Source: DAHUYF01 sp035623985
GTDB lineage: Bacteria; Pseudomonadota; Alphaproteobacteria; ATCC43930; CGMCC-115725
Assembly: GCA_035623985.1 (NCBI GenBank)
Contig: DASPSJ010000087.1
Coordinates: 1 to 64,000, forward strand
DNA: 64,000 nt
Direction of reading: 5' to 3'
Shown: piece by piece, positions 16,046 to 24,608 of the stretch
Layout: each line of letters starts with the position of its first letter
Numbering within the stretch: the stretch's first letter is position 1
Program-made: the position numbers and the translations under genes
Notes under the pieces: generated by a model
The model's database searches: none
What the model was told of the DNA's origin: nothing
Seen by the model: only the letters and a program-made list of their open reading frames with translations

Positions 16046-17011
16046 CTATGGAATAAGGCCGATTTCGTGGAGATAGCGGCGTGCGCCGGGATGGATGAAA
16101 TCGGCGCGTGGCGCGGCCGCCACGGTGTTCGCCGCCGTCGTCTCGCGCGCTTGCGCCAGGCGTTGCGCCAGCGCCGCCTCGCCGGCGTGAAGGTCGCGGG
16201 CAAGGCGGTAGGCGAGATCGTCCGCCAGATTGGCGCGCGCCAGGATGAAGCTCCAGGATCCCACCGACGGGATCGCCGCGCTCTGTCCGGGATAGCTGCC
16301 GGCGGGAACGGCAAGCGGCTTCAGAAAGGCGTGCCTGGCGCGGATGCGCGCCGCCTCCTCGGCGTCGGGCGCGATGAAGCGCGCGCCGCCGGGGCTCGCG
16401 GCAAGCGCCGCAAAGCCGGGCCAGCCGACGCCGCCGCCCCACAGCGCCGCGGCGCGCCCGTCGAGCACCATGGGCGGGCCGTCGCCGGCATGGTCGAGAT
16501 AGATCGCTTGAAAATCCCGCTCCTGGTCGAGGCCGATGCCGTCCAGCACGTAGCGGGCGAGGACGACGAGGCCGGAGCCGCGGGCGCCGAAGACGACGGG
16601 CTTGCCGCGGAGATCGGCGATGCGGCGATAGGGGCTGTCGGCGCGCACGGCGAACATGCCGGGGGTCGAGTACATCGCGGCGATGATGCGCACCGGCGCG
16701 GCCGGCCGGCCGATGCCGGCCAGCGCCTCATAGGCGATCTCGCCTTGCACCAGCGCCATGTCGAGCGTCCCGGCTTCGAGCAGCGGCACGTTCTCGGTGC
16801 TGCCCTTGGTGTTGCGCGCCTCTATGGCGAGGTCGGGATCGATCTCTTTCAGCGTATCGATGACGGCGCCGCCATAAAGCGGAAAGCCGCCGCCCGGCGT
16901 GGCGGTGCCGAGCACGAGCCGCGCCGTCGCCGCCTCAGCGCCGCGTCCGGCCAAAGCAAGCCCGCCGACGAGCGCGAGCGCACCGAGCGCGCGCCGCCGC
17001 GGCAGCGTCAT
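16046..17011 (-). CDS. TAXI-type TRAP transporter solute-binding protein
   Basis: A 321-residue periplasmic binding protein with a signal peptide (about 1-27) and the TAXI-family pattern: LVLGTATPGGGFPLYGG near the mature N-terminus, IEARNTKGSTENVPLLEAG, LVQGEIAYEAL and DLRGKPVVFGARGSG. TAXI proteins normally deliver glutamate or other small organic acids to a fused TRAP permease; no TRAP permease gene is visible nearby, so partners may be encoded elsewhere. The ATG at 17011 overlaps the stop of the glutathione transferase gene (ATGA). Confidence 0.88.
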   Translation of the reverse strand: MTLPRRRALGALALVGGLALAGRGAEAATARLVLGTATPGGGFPLYGGAVIDTLKEIDPDLAIEARNTKGSTENVPLLEAGTLDMALVQGEIAYEALAGIGRPAAPVRIIAAMYSTPGMFAVRADSPYRRIADLRGKPVVFGARGSGLVVLARYVLDGIGLDQERDFQAIYLDHAGDGPPMVLDGRAAALWGGGVGWPGFAALAASPGGARFIAPDAEEAARIRARHAFLKPLAVPAGSYPGQSAAIPSVGSWSFILARANLADDLAYRLARDLHAGEAALAQRLAQARETTAANTVAAAPRADFIHPGARRYLHEIGLIP

Positions 17012-17634
17012 TGCGTTGCTTCCTTGGGGTCCCTGACCTTGAAGGTGGGGCGCGCCAGCAGGCCGGCGAGGTAGCCGCCGAGCTTCGGCCAGCGCTCGGC
17101 CTCGAGCGGCCGGCCGGCGAGCTTCAGATTGACGAAGGGACAGTGGACGGCGATGTCGGCGAGCGTCAGCCGGTTGCCGATCAAGAACGGCCCGGCGATC
17201 TGCCGCTCGAGATAATCGAAGAGCGGCGGCAGCTCCTTGGTGAGCGCCTGGTCGACCACCGCCATGTCCGGCTCCTCGTTCAGCACCTTCGGCCTCACAT
17301 TGAGCTGGAAGAACACCTTGCCCGCCGCCGCGATCAGCACGGTATCGGTGAATTCCTCGAACCAGATCATGCGGCCGATCTCTTCGGCGCTTTCCGGAAA
17401 CAGCGCCGGCGTCGGATATTTGCGCTCGAGGTAATGGCAGATGGCGGAGCTGTCGGAAAGCCGGTAATCGCCGTCGGCAAAGCCGGGCACCTTGCCGAGC
17501 GGACTGCAGGCGCGGAACTCCGGCAGGGTGGACGGCGGCGTGATCGGCTTATGCTCGACCGCGAGCCCTTTCTCGTTGATGAAGGTGAGCGTCTTGCGCA
17601 CGAAAGGCGACAGGCTGCTGCCATAGACGATCAT
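17008..17634 (-). CDS. Glutathione S-transferase family protein
   Basis: A 208-residue protein with an N-terminal thioredoxin-like domain (YGSSLSPFVRKTLTFINEKG, GKVPGFADGDYRLSDSSAI with the conserved cis-proline and the glutathione-contact serine) and a C-terminal helical domain (IGNRLTLADIAVHCPFVNL). It starts at ATG 17634. It probably conjugates or reduces small electrophiles with glutathione. It is followed with a 4-base overlap by the TAXI gene. Confidence 0.9.
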   Translation of the reverse strand: MIVYGSSLSPFVRKTLTFINEKGLAVEHKPITPPSTLPEFRACSPLGKVPGFADGDYRLSDSSAICHYLERKYPTPALFPESAEEIGRMIWFEEFTDTVLIAAAGKVFFQLNVRPKVLNEEPDMAVVDQALTKELPPLFDYLERQIAGPFLIGNRLTLADIAVHCPFVNLKLAGRPLEAERWPKLGGYLAGLLARPTFKVRDPKEATQ

Positions 17635-17728
17635 GGGACTTCCCCTCGCTTCGCCGCCGCGGTCGGCGCGGCCTCGCTCTTGATAGCGACTCGCGGGAGG
17701 GGTTGGAAAGTCGAGCGCGCCTCGGCCT

Positions 17729-19489
17729 TCAGCCGTTCTGGCTCGCCCGCGGCCGCTCGGCCGCGATGGGAGGCATCGGCGGCGCGGAGCCGGCGGCGCC
17801 GAGCATCTCGCGCAACACGCGCGCGAGATCGTCGCGCCGATAGGGCTTGGCCAGGAAGCGGAAACCGTTGATCTGCTCCCGCTCGTCGAGCCGCGTCTGC
17901 GGGAAGCCCGAGGTGAGCAGGATCCGGAGCGCCGGCCAGCGCGCGGCGGCGGTACGCGCCAGCGCCATGCCGTCGATGCTGCCCGGGGTGACGATGTCGG
18001 TGAAGAGCAGGTCGACCCGCTCCGTCTCGAGCAGGCGCAGCGCCGTCGTTGCATGCTCCGCCTCGAGCACCTGATAGCCGAGCTCGTAAAGCTGGCGGCG
18101 GACGATGCGGCGCATCGCCGCGTCGTCCTCCACCACCAGCACCGTCTCCCTGCCGCCTTTGGCGGCGCTCGCGACCGAAATCACTTCGCTTTTCTTCGCC
18201 CCCGCGGCAAGGCGCGGCAGATAGAGGCGAATCGTGGTGCCGATCCCGAGCTCGCTCGCGACCTCGATGTGACCGCCGGATTGCGCGAGGAAGCCTTGCG
18301 CCATGCTGAGGCCGAGGCCGCTGCCGCGACCGGGCTCCTTGGTGGTGAAGAACGGCTCGAAGATGCGGCTCACCACTTCCTGCGGCATGCCGCTGCCGGT
18401 GTCGCTCACCTCGATGATGGCATAGTCGCCGGCCTTCATCTCGGGATGCTCGCCGACGTAATCCGCGTCGAGATGGACGTTGCGCGTGCCGATGATCAGC
18501 CGGCCGCCCGCGCTCATCGCCTCGCGCGCATTGGCGACGATGCCGGCGAGAGAGCCCTCGAGCTGCGCCCGATCCATCATGACCGGCCAAAGCTCGGACG
18601 CGAGGTCGAGCGAGATCTCGATCCCGTCGCCGAGCTCGCGCCCCAGGCGCCCGGCCAATTCCGAGACCAGCTCGTTGACGTCGAGCAGCGCCGGCTGCAG
18701 CTTCCGGCGCTGCGCGAAGGCCAGCAGTTGCTGCGCCAGCTCGGTGCCGCGCAGGGCCGCCGCCATCGCCTCGGCGAGCAGGTCGGGCGCGCCGGCCTCG
18801 CCGGCCTCGCCGGCCGCGCGCTGACGCAGCAGGTCGAGGTTGCCGATGACGACGCCGAGCAGGCTGTTGAAGTCCTGGGCAAGGCCGCCGGCGAGCGTGC
18901 TCATCGCCGTCGTCTTCTCGGCGGCGGCGCGTTGCGCCGCCCGCTGCTCGTTCTCGTTGCGCCGGATCGTCAGCTCGTCGGTGTGGCGCGCCAGAGCGTG
19001 CTGGGCGGCGCGGAGCTGCTCCATCATGTTCTGCTGGCTCTCCAGCAGCGCGTCGCGCTCCGCCAAATCGGCGCGCAAGCTCATGAGCTCGGTCACGTCC
19101 TCGACCTGGTGGATGATCCAGAGCAACTCGCCGTTGCCGTCGAGCACCGGCGCATTGAGCGCGCGCCAATACCGCTCCTCGAAGCCGCCGCCGGCGGTGA
19201 TCGGCCGCGGCGCCGCGTATTTTTGCGCCGCCACCGCGTCCGGGCGCTTCAGCGCGCGGACGCGCTCCAGCGACTGGCGCAGCGCGCTTGCCGCTTCGGC
19301 CGCGGGATCGTCCGGCAGCACGTCGAAGAGGGCGCGGCCGACCAGACCGGCGCGTGTCGTCATCATCGCCCGGGCATAGGCATCGCTGACGGCGACGATG
19401 GTCAAATCGGGCGCGAGCACGAGGTAAAGTCCGGGCGCGCGCTCGAAGAACGTGCGGAAATCCGCCAAAAGACCTGCTTGCTCCTGCAT
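17729..19489 (-). CDS. Hybrid sensor kinase with receiver domain, phospho-acceptor histidine replaced by glutamine
   Basis: A PAS domain (about 20-130 from this start), coiled linker, dimerisation helix, HATPase domain and C-terminal receiver. ATP-site motifs are intact (VANAREAM, DTGSGM, GRGSGLGL), and the receiver keeps its acidic pocket, FTDIV aspartate, TSGF and KPY lysine. However, the H-box reads GGLAQDFNSLL where homologs have AHDFNNLL. The codon at 18875-18877 is CAG (Gln), so the usual phosphorylation site is missing. I prefer the ATG at 19489 because homologs begin near MQEQAGLLADFRTFF; an in-frame ATG at 19621 would add 44 residues. No membrane segment is present, so it is cytoplasmic. 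It lies downstream of livF on the same strand. Confidence 0.85.
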   Translation of the reverse strand: MQEQAGLLADFRTFFERAPGLYLVLAPDLTIVAVSDAYARAMMTTRAGLVGRALFDVLPDDPAAEAASALRQSLERVRALKRPDAVAAQKYAAPRPITAGGGFEERYWRALNAPVLDGNGELLWIIHQVEDVTELMSLRADLAERDALLESQQNMMEQLRAAQHALARHTDELTIRRNENEQRAAQRAAAEKTTAMSTLAGGLAQDFNSLLGVVIGNLDLLRQRAAGEAGEAGAPDLLAEAMAAALRGTELAQQLLAFAQRRKLQPALLDVNELVSELAGRLGRELGDGIEISLDLASELWPVMMDRAQLEGSLAGIVANAREAMSAGGRLIIGTRNVHLDADYVGEHPEMKAGDYAIIEVSDTGSGMPQEVVSRIFEPFFTTKEPGRGSGLGLSMAQGFLAQSGGHIEVASELGIGTTIRLYLPRLAAGAKKSEVISVASAAKGGRETVLVVEDDAAMRRIVRRQLYELGYQVLEAEHATTALRLLETERVDLLFTDIVTPGSIDGMALARTAAARWPALRILLTSGFPQTRLDEREQINGFRFLAKPYRRDDLARVLREMLGAAGSAPPMPPIAAERPRASQNG

Positions 19490-19658
19490 AAAGCCGGGCT
19501 CCCCGCACAACTCTGCGCAGCGCCCTGTCGAGATGTCTCCTCCCGGCGCGTCCGACGCGCGGCCGATGTCTTCGGCGCTTACTACTTTGAAGAGATACGA
19601 TAGAGATTTTCTCGTTAACAATCACCTGGAAAATTGGGAAAGCGCTGCCGCGAGAGCG

Positions 19659-20438
19659 TTAGGGATTGTTAATGCCGAGATAGATCCGTTGCACCTGCGG
19701 GTTGTCGGCGAGCGCCGCGGCGGGACCTTCGAGCACGGTGCGCCCGGTCTGGAGCACGTAGGCATAGTCGGCGATCGCGAGCGCGAGCGGCACCGATTGC
19801 TCGGCGAGCAGCAGGGTGAGCCCTTCGCCCCGGAGCCGGCGCAAGGTGTCGTAAAGCGCATCGACGATGGCGGGCGCGAGGCCGAGCGAGGGCTCGTCCA
19901 GCATCAGCAGCTTGGGCTCGCTCATCAACGCCCGGCCCAGGGCCAGCATCTGCCGCTCGCCGCCGGACAAGGTGCCGGCGCGCTGGCGGCGGCGCTCGGC
20001 GAGGCGCGGAAAAGTGGCAAAGACGCGCTCGAGCAGCGCCGGAACGCGACGCTTGTCGGCGAGCGCGGTCGCTCCCAGGCGCAAATTCTGCTCGACCGTC
20101 TGGCCCACGAACAGGCGCCAGCCTTCGGGCGACAGCGCGAGCCCCTTGGACACGATGGCGAAGGCCGGCAAATTCGCAATCGGCTGTCCCCGCCAGTCGA
20201 TGCTGCCGCCGCTGGCGCGCGCCAGCCCGGCGATGGCGTTGAGCGTCGTCGTCTTGCCGGCGCCATTCGACCCCAGCAGCGCCACCACGCCGCCCTCGGC
20301 CACCTCGAGCGAGACATCGGCGACGCCGACGACGTCGCCATAGCGCACTTCGAGATGCCGCACCGCCAGGCGGGCCGCCGGCCTTGTCCCCGGCGCGGTC
20401 GGGCCGGCTATGGGGGGCTCGCTCGCCATCGGCCTCAT
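19659..20438 (-). CDS. livF: Branched-chain amino acid ABC transporter ATP-binding protein (first Liv system)
   Basis: A 259-residue ABC ATPase of the LivF type: Walker A GSNGAGKTT near residues 56-64, signature LSGGERQMLALGRAL, Walker B LLMLDEPSLGLAP and switch histidine region LAEQS. The ATG at 20438 overlaps the stop of the upstream livG (ATGA). It is the last gene of a five-gene operon in the order binding protein, livH, livM, livG, livF. It has a longer N-terminal extension (about 22 residues) than usual LivF. Confidence 0.93.
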   Translation of the reverse strand: MRPMASEPPIAGPTAPGTRPAARLAVRHLEVRYGDVVGVADVSLEVAEGGVVALLGSNGAGKTTTLNAIAGLARASGGSIDWRGQPIANLPAFAIVSKGLALSPEGWRLFVGQTVEQNLRLGATALADKRRVPALLERVFATFPRLAERRRQRAGTLSGGERQMLALGRALMSEPKLLMLDEPSLGLAPAIVDALYDTLRRLRGEGLTLLLAEQSVPLALAIADYAYVLQTGRTVLEGPAAALADNPQVQRIYLGINNP

Positions 20439-21163
20439 TGCCGCGCGCGCCCGTGGCCGCGGCCGAGATAGGCTTCGATCACCGCGGGATCGTTGACGAC
20501 ATCCTGCGGCTTGCCGCTGGCGATGACATGGCCCTGGTTGAACACCAGCACGCGCCGGGCCAGGCTCAGGATCACCTCCATGATGTGCTCGACGATGACC
20601 AGCGTGACGCCCAGCGCGTGAATGGCGTGCACCAGCTCGATCGCGCGCTGGATCTCGCCCGGCGTCAAACCGGCCAGCGCCTCGTCGAGCAGCATCAGGC
20701 GCGGACCGGCAGCGAGCACCCGCGCGATCTCGAGCCGCTTGCGTCCGGGCGTGCCAAGGCTCCGGGCGCGCGCTCCGGCCCGGTCCTGGAGCCCGGTCAT
20801 CTCGATCACCTCGAGCGCGCGGTCGCGCGCCTCGCCACGCCGCCGATGGCGCAGGAAAGCCCCGACCATGACGTTGTCGAGGATCGTCATGTCCTCGAAC
20901 GTCGCCGGCACCTGGAAGGTGCGGCCGATGCCGAGGCGCGCATGCGCCTCGGCGGGCGCGTCGGTGACGTCGATGCCGTCGAAGACGACGCGGCCGGAAG
21001 TGGGCGCGATATCGCCGGCGATGCAGTTGAAGAAGGTGGATTTGCCGGCGCCGTTGGGACCGATGAGGCCGACGATCTCGCCTTCCTCGACCGCGAGATC
21101 GGCGCCCGCCACGGCGCGGAAGCTGCCAAAATGCTTGGCGACCTTCTCGGCGCTAAGCAGCAT
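20435..21163 (-). CDS. livG: Branched-chain amino acid ABC transporter ATP-binding protein (first Liv system)
   Basis: A 242-residue LivG-type ATPase: Walker A GPNGAGKST, GIGRTFQVPATFEDMTILDN, the GTPGRKRLEIARVLAAGP signature region, Walker B LMLLDEALAGLTP and VIVEHIMEVI. The LivG signature is LSxGxx in most homologs; here it reads LGTPGRKR, a modest deviation. The start overlaps the end of livM by 11 bases. Confidence 0.93.
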   Translation of the reverse strand: MLLSAEKVAKHFGSFRAVAGADLAVEEGEIVGLIGPNGAGKSTFFNCIAGDIAPTSGRVVFDGIDVTDAPAEAHARLGIGRTFQVPATFEDMTILDNVMVGAFLRHRRRGEARDRALEVIEMTGLQDRAGARARSLGTPGRKRLEIARVLAAGPRLMLLDEALAGLTPGEIQRAIELVHAIHALGVTLVIVEHIMEVILSLARRVLVFNQGHVIASGKPQDVVNDPAVIEAYLGRGHGRARQ

Positions 21164-22136
21164 GGCGCGCCTCGCCGCGGCGCATCAGCCGCGCCGTCGC
21201 CTGGCGATGCCAGAGCTCGACCAGGCCGCCGGGCTCGAAGCGGGCGATGAGCACGATGACGCCGCCATAGACGATGTAGGTGAGGCCGGAGCCGCTGCCG
21301 CCGAGCCAGGTGTTGGTCGCGGTTTGCAGCGGCACCAGGATCATCGCGCCGAGCAGCGGCCCCAGCAGCGTGCCGGCGCCGCCCAGCGCCGCAATGATGA
21401 TCATCTGCACCGAGACGAGGATGCCGAGGCCGCTGTCGGGATCGACGAAGCCGGTCTTGAGCGCATAAAGCGAGCCCGCCAGCGAGGTGAAGCCGGCGCT
21501 CAGCATCAGCGCGTAGAGCTTGTAGCGCCGCACCGGCACGCCGAGGCTCCTGGCCGCGCGCTCGCCGGCACGGACGGCGCGCAGGTAATAGCCGAGGCGG
21601 CTCCTCTGCATCTGCCAGGTAACCAGCAGCAGCAGCGCCAGCACGCCGAGAAAGAGGTAGTAATAAGGCACGGCGCTGCGGAAGACGAAGTCGTACCAGC
21701 CGCGCGCGGTCGCCGGTCCCTGCAGCCCGATCGCGGCGCCAAGGAAGTCCCAATTGCCGACGACGATGCGCACGAGCTCGGCGACGGCGATCGTCGCCAT
21801 GCTGAAATAATGGCCACTGAGGCGGAAGGTCGGGAAGCCGATGATGATCGCAACCACCAGGCTCGCCGCGACGCCGAGCGGCATGCCCAGCAAGGGCGGT
21901 AGCTGCCAATGCTGGTAGACGAGCAGCGGCATGTAGGCGCCGGCGCCGAAGAACATGGCGTGGCCGACCGAAATCTGGCCGGCATAGCCGCCGAGGACGT
22001 TCCAGGCCGCGGCGCCGATCGCCGCCAGCAGCACCAGCGCGCCCATATCCTGCAGGAAGGCGCCGCTGGCGCTGCCGGCGACCAGCCAGGGATAGGCCAG
22101 GAGCATCGCGGCGAGGGCGAGCCAGCCCCAGCGCAT
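21153..22136 (-). CDS. livM: Branched-chain amino acid ABC transporter permease (first Liv system)
   Basis: A 327-residue inner-membrane permease with eight to ten hydrophobic segments and the typical LivM features: GYAGQISVGHAMFFGAGAY and later FTSLAGSLYALKTGFVDPD and IAALGGAGTLLGPLLGA. Start and stop overlap neighbours (one base with livH, 11 bases with livG). Confidence 0.93.
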   Translation of the reverse strand: MRWGWLALAAMLLAYPWLVAGSASGAFLQDMGALVLLAAIGAAAWNVLGGYAGQISVGHAMFFGAGAYMPLLVYQHWQLPPLLGMPLGVAASLVVAIIIGFPTFRLSGHYFSMATIAVAELVRIVVGNWDFLGAAIGLQGPATARGWYDFVFRSAVPYYYLFLGVLALLLLVTWQMQRSRLGYYLRAVRAGERAARSLGVPVRRYKLYALMLSAGFTSLAGSLYALKTGFVDPDSGLGILVSVQMIIIAALGGAGTLLGPLLGAMILVPLQTATNTWLGGSGSGLTYIVYGGVIVLIARFEPGGLVELWHRQATARLMRRGEARHAA

Positions 22137-22993
22137 CAGGCGGTTCCCAACAGGCCCTGCGGCCTGAGCCAGAGCAGGGCGACGAAGAGGCCGTAGACGA
22201 CCACGTCCTTATAGATCGGGCCGAACCAATAGGCCGAAAGCGCCTGGATCAGCCCGACGATCAGCCCGGCCAGCATGGCGCCGGGCACGCTGCCGAAGCC
22301 GCCGAGCGTGACGACGACGAAAGCCGTGAGCGCGAAGGTCTCGCCGACCGCCGGCGAGAAGGGGAAGGAGATCGCCATCAGCGCGCCGGCGATGCCGGCG
22401 CTCGCCGCGGCAAGGCCCCAGGCGAGCGCCTGCATGCGGTCGGGGCGGATGCCCATCAGCATGGCCGCGGTGCGATCCTCGGCGACGGCGCGGAGCTGGC
22501 TTCCAACCGCCGTGCGCATCAGCGCGACATGCATGAGGGTGGCGAGCACCGCCGCCGCCAGCCCGGCGACGAGCTGCGGGATGCTGATGAGAATGCCGGC
22601 GAGGTTGATGGTGCCGGCGAGCGCCGTATGCGGCAGCGTGATGAAATTGGGCGAGAAGATCCAGAAGGCGGCGTAGCGCAGCAGCAAGGCGAGGCCGAAG
22701 GTGGAGAGGATTTGCGCCAGCATCGGCCCGCGCATCACCTCGCGGATCAAGGCGAAATAGACGATGACGCCGAGAAGGAAAAGGCCGAGGGCCGCGGCCA
22801 GGCCGAACACGACCGGGCCGCCGCCGATCCACAACACGGCGAGCAGCGCCGCATACATGCCGAGCATGACGAACTCGCCATGGGCGAAGTTGATGAAGTT
22901 CATCATGCCCCAGATCAGCGTCAGGCCGGAAGAGAACAGCGCATAGACCGCGCCGAGCAGAAGCCCGCCGACGACGACCTGCAGCAGGATCAT
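22136..22993 (-). CDS. livH: Branched-chain amino acid ABC transporter permease (first Liv system)
   Basis: A 285-residue permease of the LivH type, with GLLLGAVYALFSSGLTLIWG at the N-terminus followed by MMNFINFAHGEFVMLGMYAA, and the EAA-like loop RAVAEDRTAAMLMGI. It is preceded by the binding-protein gene with about 90 bases between and followed directly by livM. Confidence 0.93.
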   Translation of the reverse strand: MILLQVVVGGLLLGAVYALFSSGLTLIWGMMNFINFAHGEFVMLGMYAALLAVLWIGGGPVVFGLAAALGLFLLGVIVYFALIREVMRGPMLAQILSTFGLALLLRYAAFWIFSPNFITLPHTALAGTINLAGILISIPQLVAGLAAAVLATLMHVALMRTAVGSQLRAVAEDRTAAMLMGIRPDRMQALAWGLAAASAGIAGALMAISFPFSPAVGETFALTAFVVVTLGGFGSVPGAMLAGLIVGLIQALSAYWFGPIYKDVVVYGLFVALLWLRPQGLLGTA

Positions 22994-23084
22994 GACGCCG
23001 GCCCCCTGCCTCCGGTCGGCGCCAGGGCGAGAGGTTCATCGCCGCGCAAGAGCGAAGGGCGGGAGCGGCCGATCACGGGATGTC

Positions 23085-24326
23085 TTACTTCCACCCCGTC
23101 ATCGGCCATTGCAACTGCGCCGTGGCGCGCGTCTCGGGCCACACCGCCTTGTACGCCTTGCCCTGAAGCTGGATGAGATAAGTGGAAGCCAGGATGTTCT
23201 GGCCGGCGGCGTCGAATTTGACGCCGCGATAACCCATCATGAGCTGCGCCGGCTTCAGATCGGTTTCCTGCAACGCCTGCTGGATCTTGGCCGGATCGGT
23301 CGAGCCCGCGCGATTGATGGCGTCGGCCAGCACCAGGAGAGCCTGCATCCAGCGGCCGCTGGTGTCGTCGAGGTCGCGGCCCGTCCGCGCCTTGTACATC
23401 TCGTTGATGGCGAAGGTGACGCTGCCCGGCGCGCCCACGGCCCAGGCGCTGCGGTCGAGCACGCCCTGGGCGAGGTCGCCCACCGCGGGGATGAAGGAGG
23501 GGTCGGAGAAGCCGGCATCGTCGCCGATGATCATGCTCGGCATATAGTCGAGGTCTCGCAGGGTCTTCATGTAGAGAATCTCATCGGCGGTGTAGCCGAC
23601 GAAGATCGCCACGTCCGGCTTCTTCTCCTTGAGCTGCAGCACCTGCGCCGAGACGTCGGTGGATTTGGCGTTGTAGACGATCTGCTGGACGTCGAAGCCC
23701 CCCTTCCTCGCCGCTTCCGCGATGCTGCCGCCGACCGAGGTGCCGTAGTCCGTGTTCTCGTTGAGAATGGCAATGCTGTCGACTTTCTTGCCGATCGTCT
23801 TCATCTGCTTCAGGAACTCGGTGTAGGCGGCGGCGAAATCGGTGGCGATGGGCGTGACGCGGAAGGTCCATTTGAAGCCGCGCTGGGTGATGTTGGCGGC
23901 GACGCTGTCGCCGACGACGAAGGGCACGCCGTAGCGCTCCGCCACCGCCGTCGCCGTCAGCGCCACCGAGGAATGATAGACGCCGAGCAAGGCCGCCACG
24001 TGCTCCTGCGTGATCAGCCGCAAGGTCTGCTGCTGTCCGACCGAGGGGTCGCCCTGATGGTCGACGTGGATGACGTCGATCTTGGCGCCGCCGAGATTGG
24101 GCAGGCCGGCGCTGTCGGCGAGCGGCAGGCCTTTGAGCTCGGGATGCGCGGCATTGACGATCTCGACGCCCAGCTCGACCGCCGCCTTCGCCGCCTGACC
24201 GGCCGGCGCGGAATTGCCGGTCAGCGGATAGAGCGCGCCGATCTTGACGCTGTCGGCGGCGAAAGCAGGCACGGCAAGCGCCGCGGCAAATGCCGCGGCG
24301 GCGGCGAAAGCGATCGGCAGCCTCAT
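23085..24326 (-). CDS. livK: Branched-chain amino acid type ABC transporter substrate-binding protein
   Basis: A 413-residue periplasmic protein with a signal peptide (about 1-23) and the type I periplasmic-binding fold of the LivJ/LivK group (SVKIGALYPLTGNSAPAGQA, AALLGVYHSSVALTATAVAE, NENTDYGTSVG). The ATG at 24326 has GGGAGG 5 bases upstream; longer frames lack support. It heads the first Liv operon. The ligand may be an amino acid, amide or aromatic acid, since this family is broad. Confidence 0.9.
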   Translation of the reverse strand: MRLPIAFAAAAAFAAALAVPAFAADSVKIGALYPLTGNSAPAGQAAKAAVELGVEIVNAAHPELKGLPLADSAGLPNLGGAKIDVIHVDHQGDPSVGQQQTLRLITQEHVAALLGVYHSSVALTATAVAERYGVPFVVGDSVAANITQRGFKWTFRVTPIATDFAAAYTEFLKQMKTIGKKVDSIAILNENTDYGTSVGGSIAEAARKGGFDVQQIVYNAKSTDVSAQVLQLKEKKPDVAIFVGYTADEILYMKTLRDLDYMPSMIIGDDAGFSDPSFIPAVGDLAQGVLDRSAWAVGAPGSVTFAINEMYKARTGRDLDDTSGRWMQALLVLADAINRAGSTDPAKIQQALQETDLKPAQLMMGYRGVKFDAAGQNILASTYLIQLQGKAYKAVWPETRATAQLQWPMTGWK

Positions 24327-24608
24327 CCTGGCCTCCCTGTCCTTGCGGCGGTTTTGCCGCCCGCCCTGATGGCGCCAGATACTAGCCTTGGCCGACGCGC
24401 CAAGTCGCGCCGAAAATTCCGGAAGCCCCGGCCGTTTCTCGCCGGCCCCGCCGGCAGCGCGGCCGCGACGGCGCCTCCGGCCGGCGGATGTCCCGCGCCG
24501 CCGATCCGCTCGCTGGCGGTCGCTTAAGGGATTCCACGTGCTGTCCCGCACCCGCGGGGCGAGCTAAGATCGACCAGCGCTCGCACGCCAGGCAAGGGAG
24601 ACCAGGCT

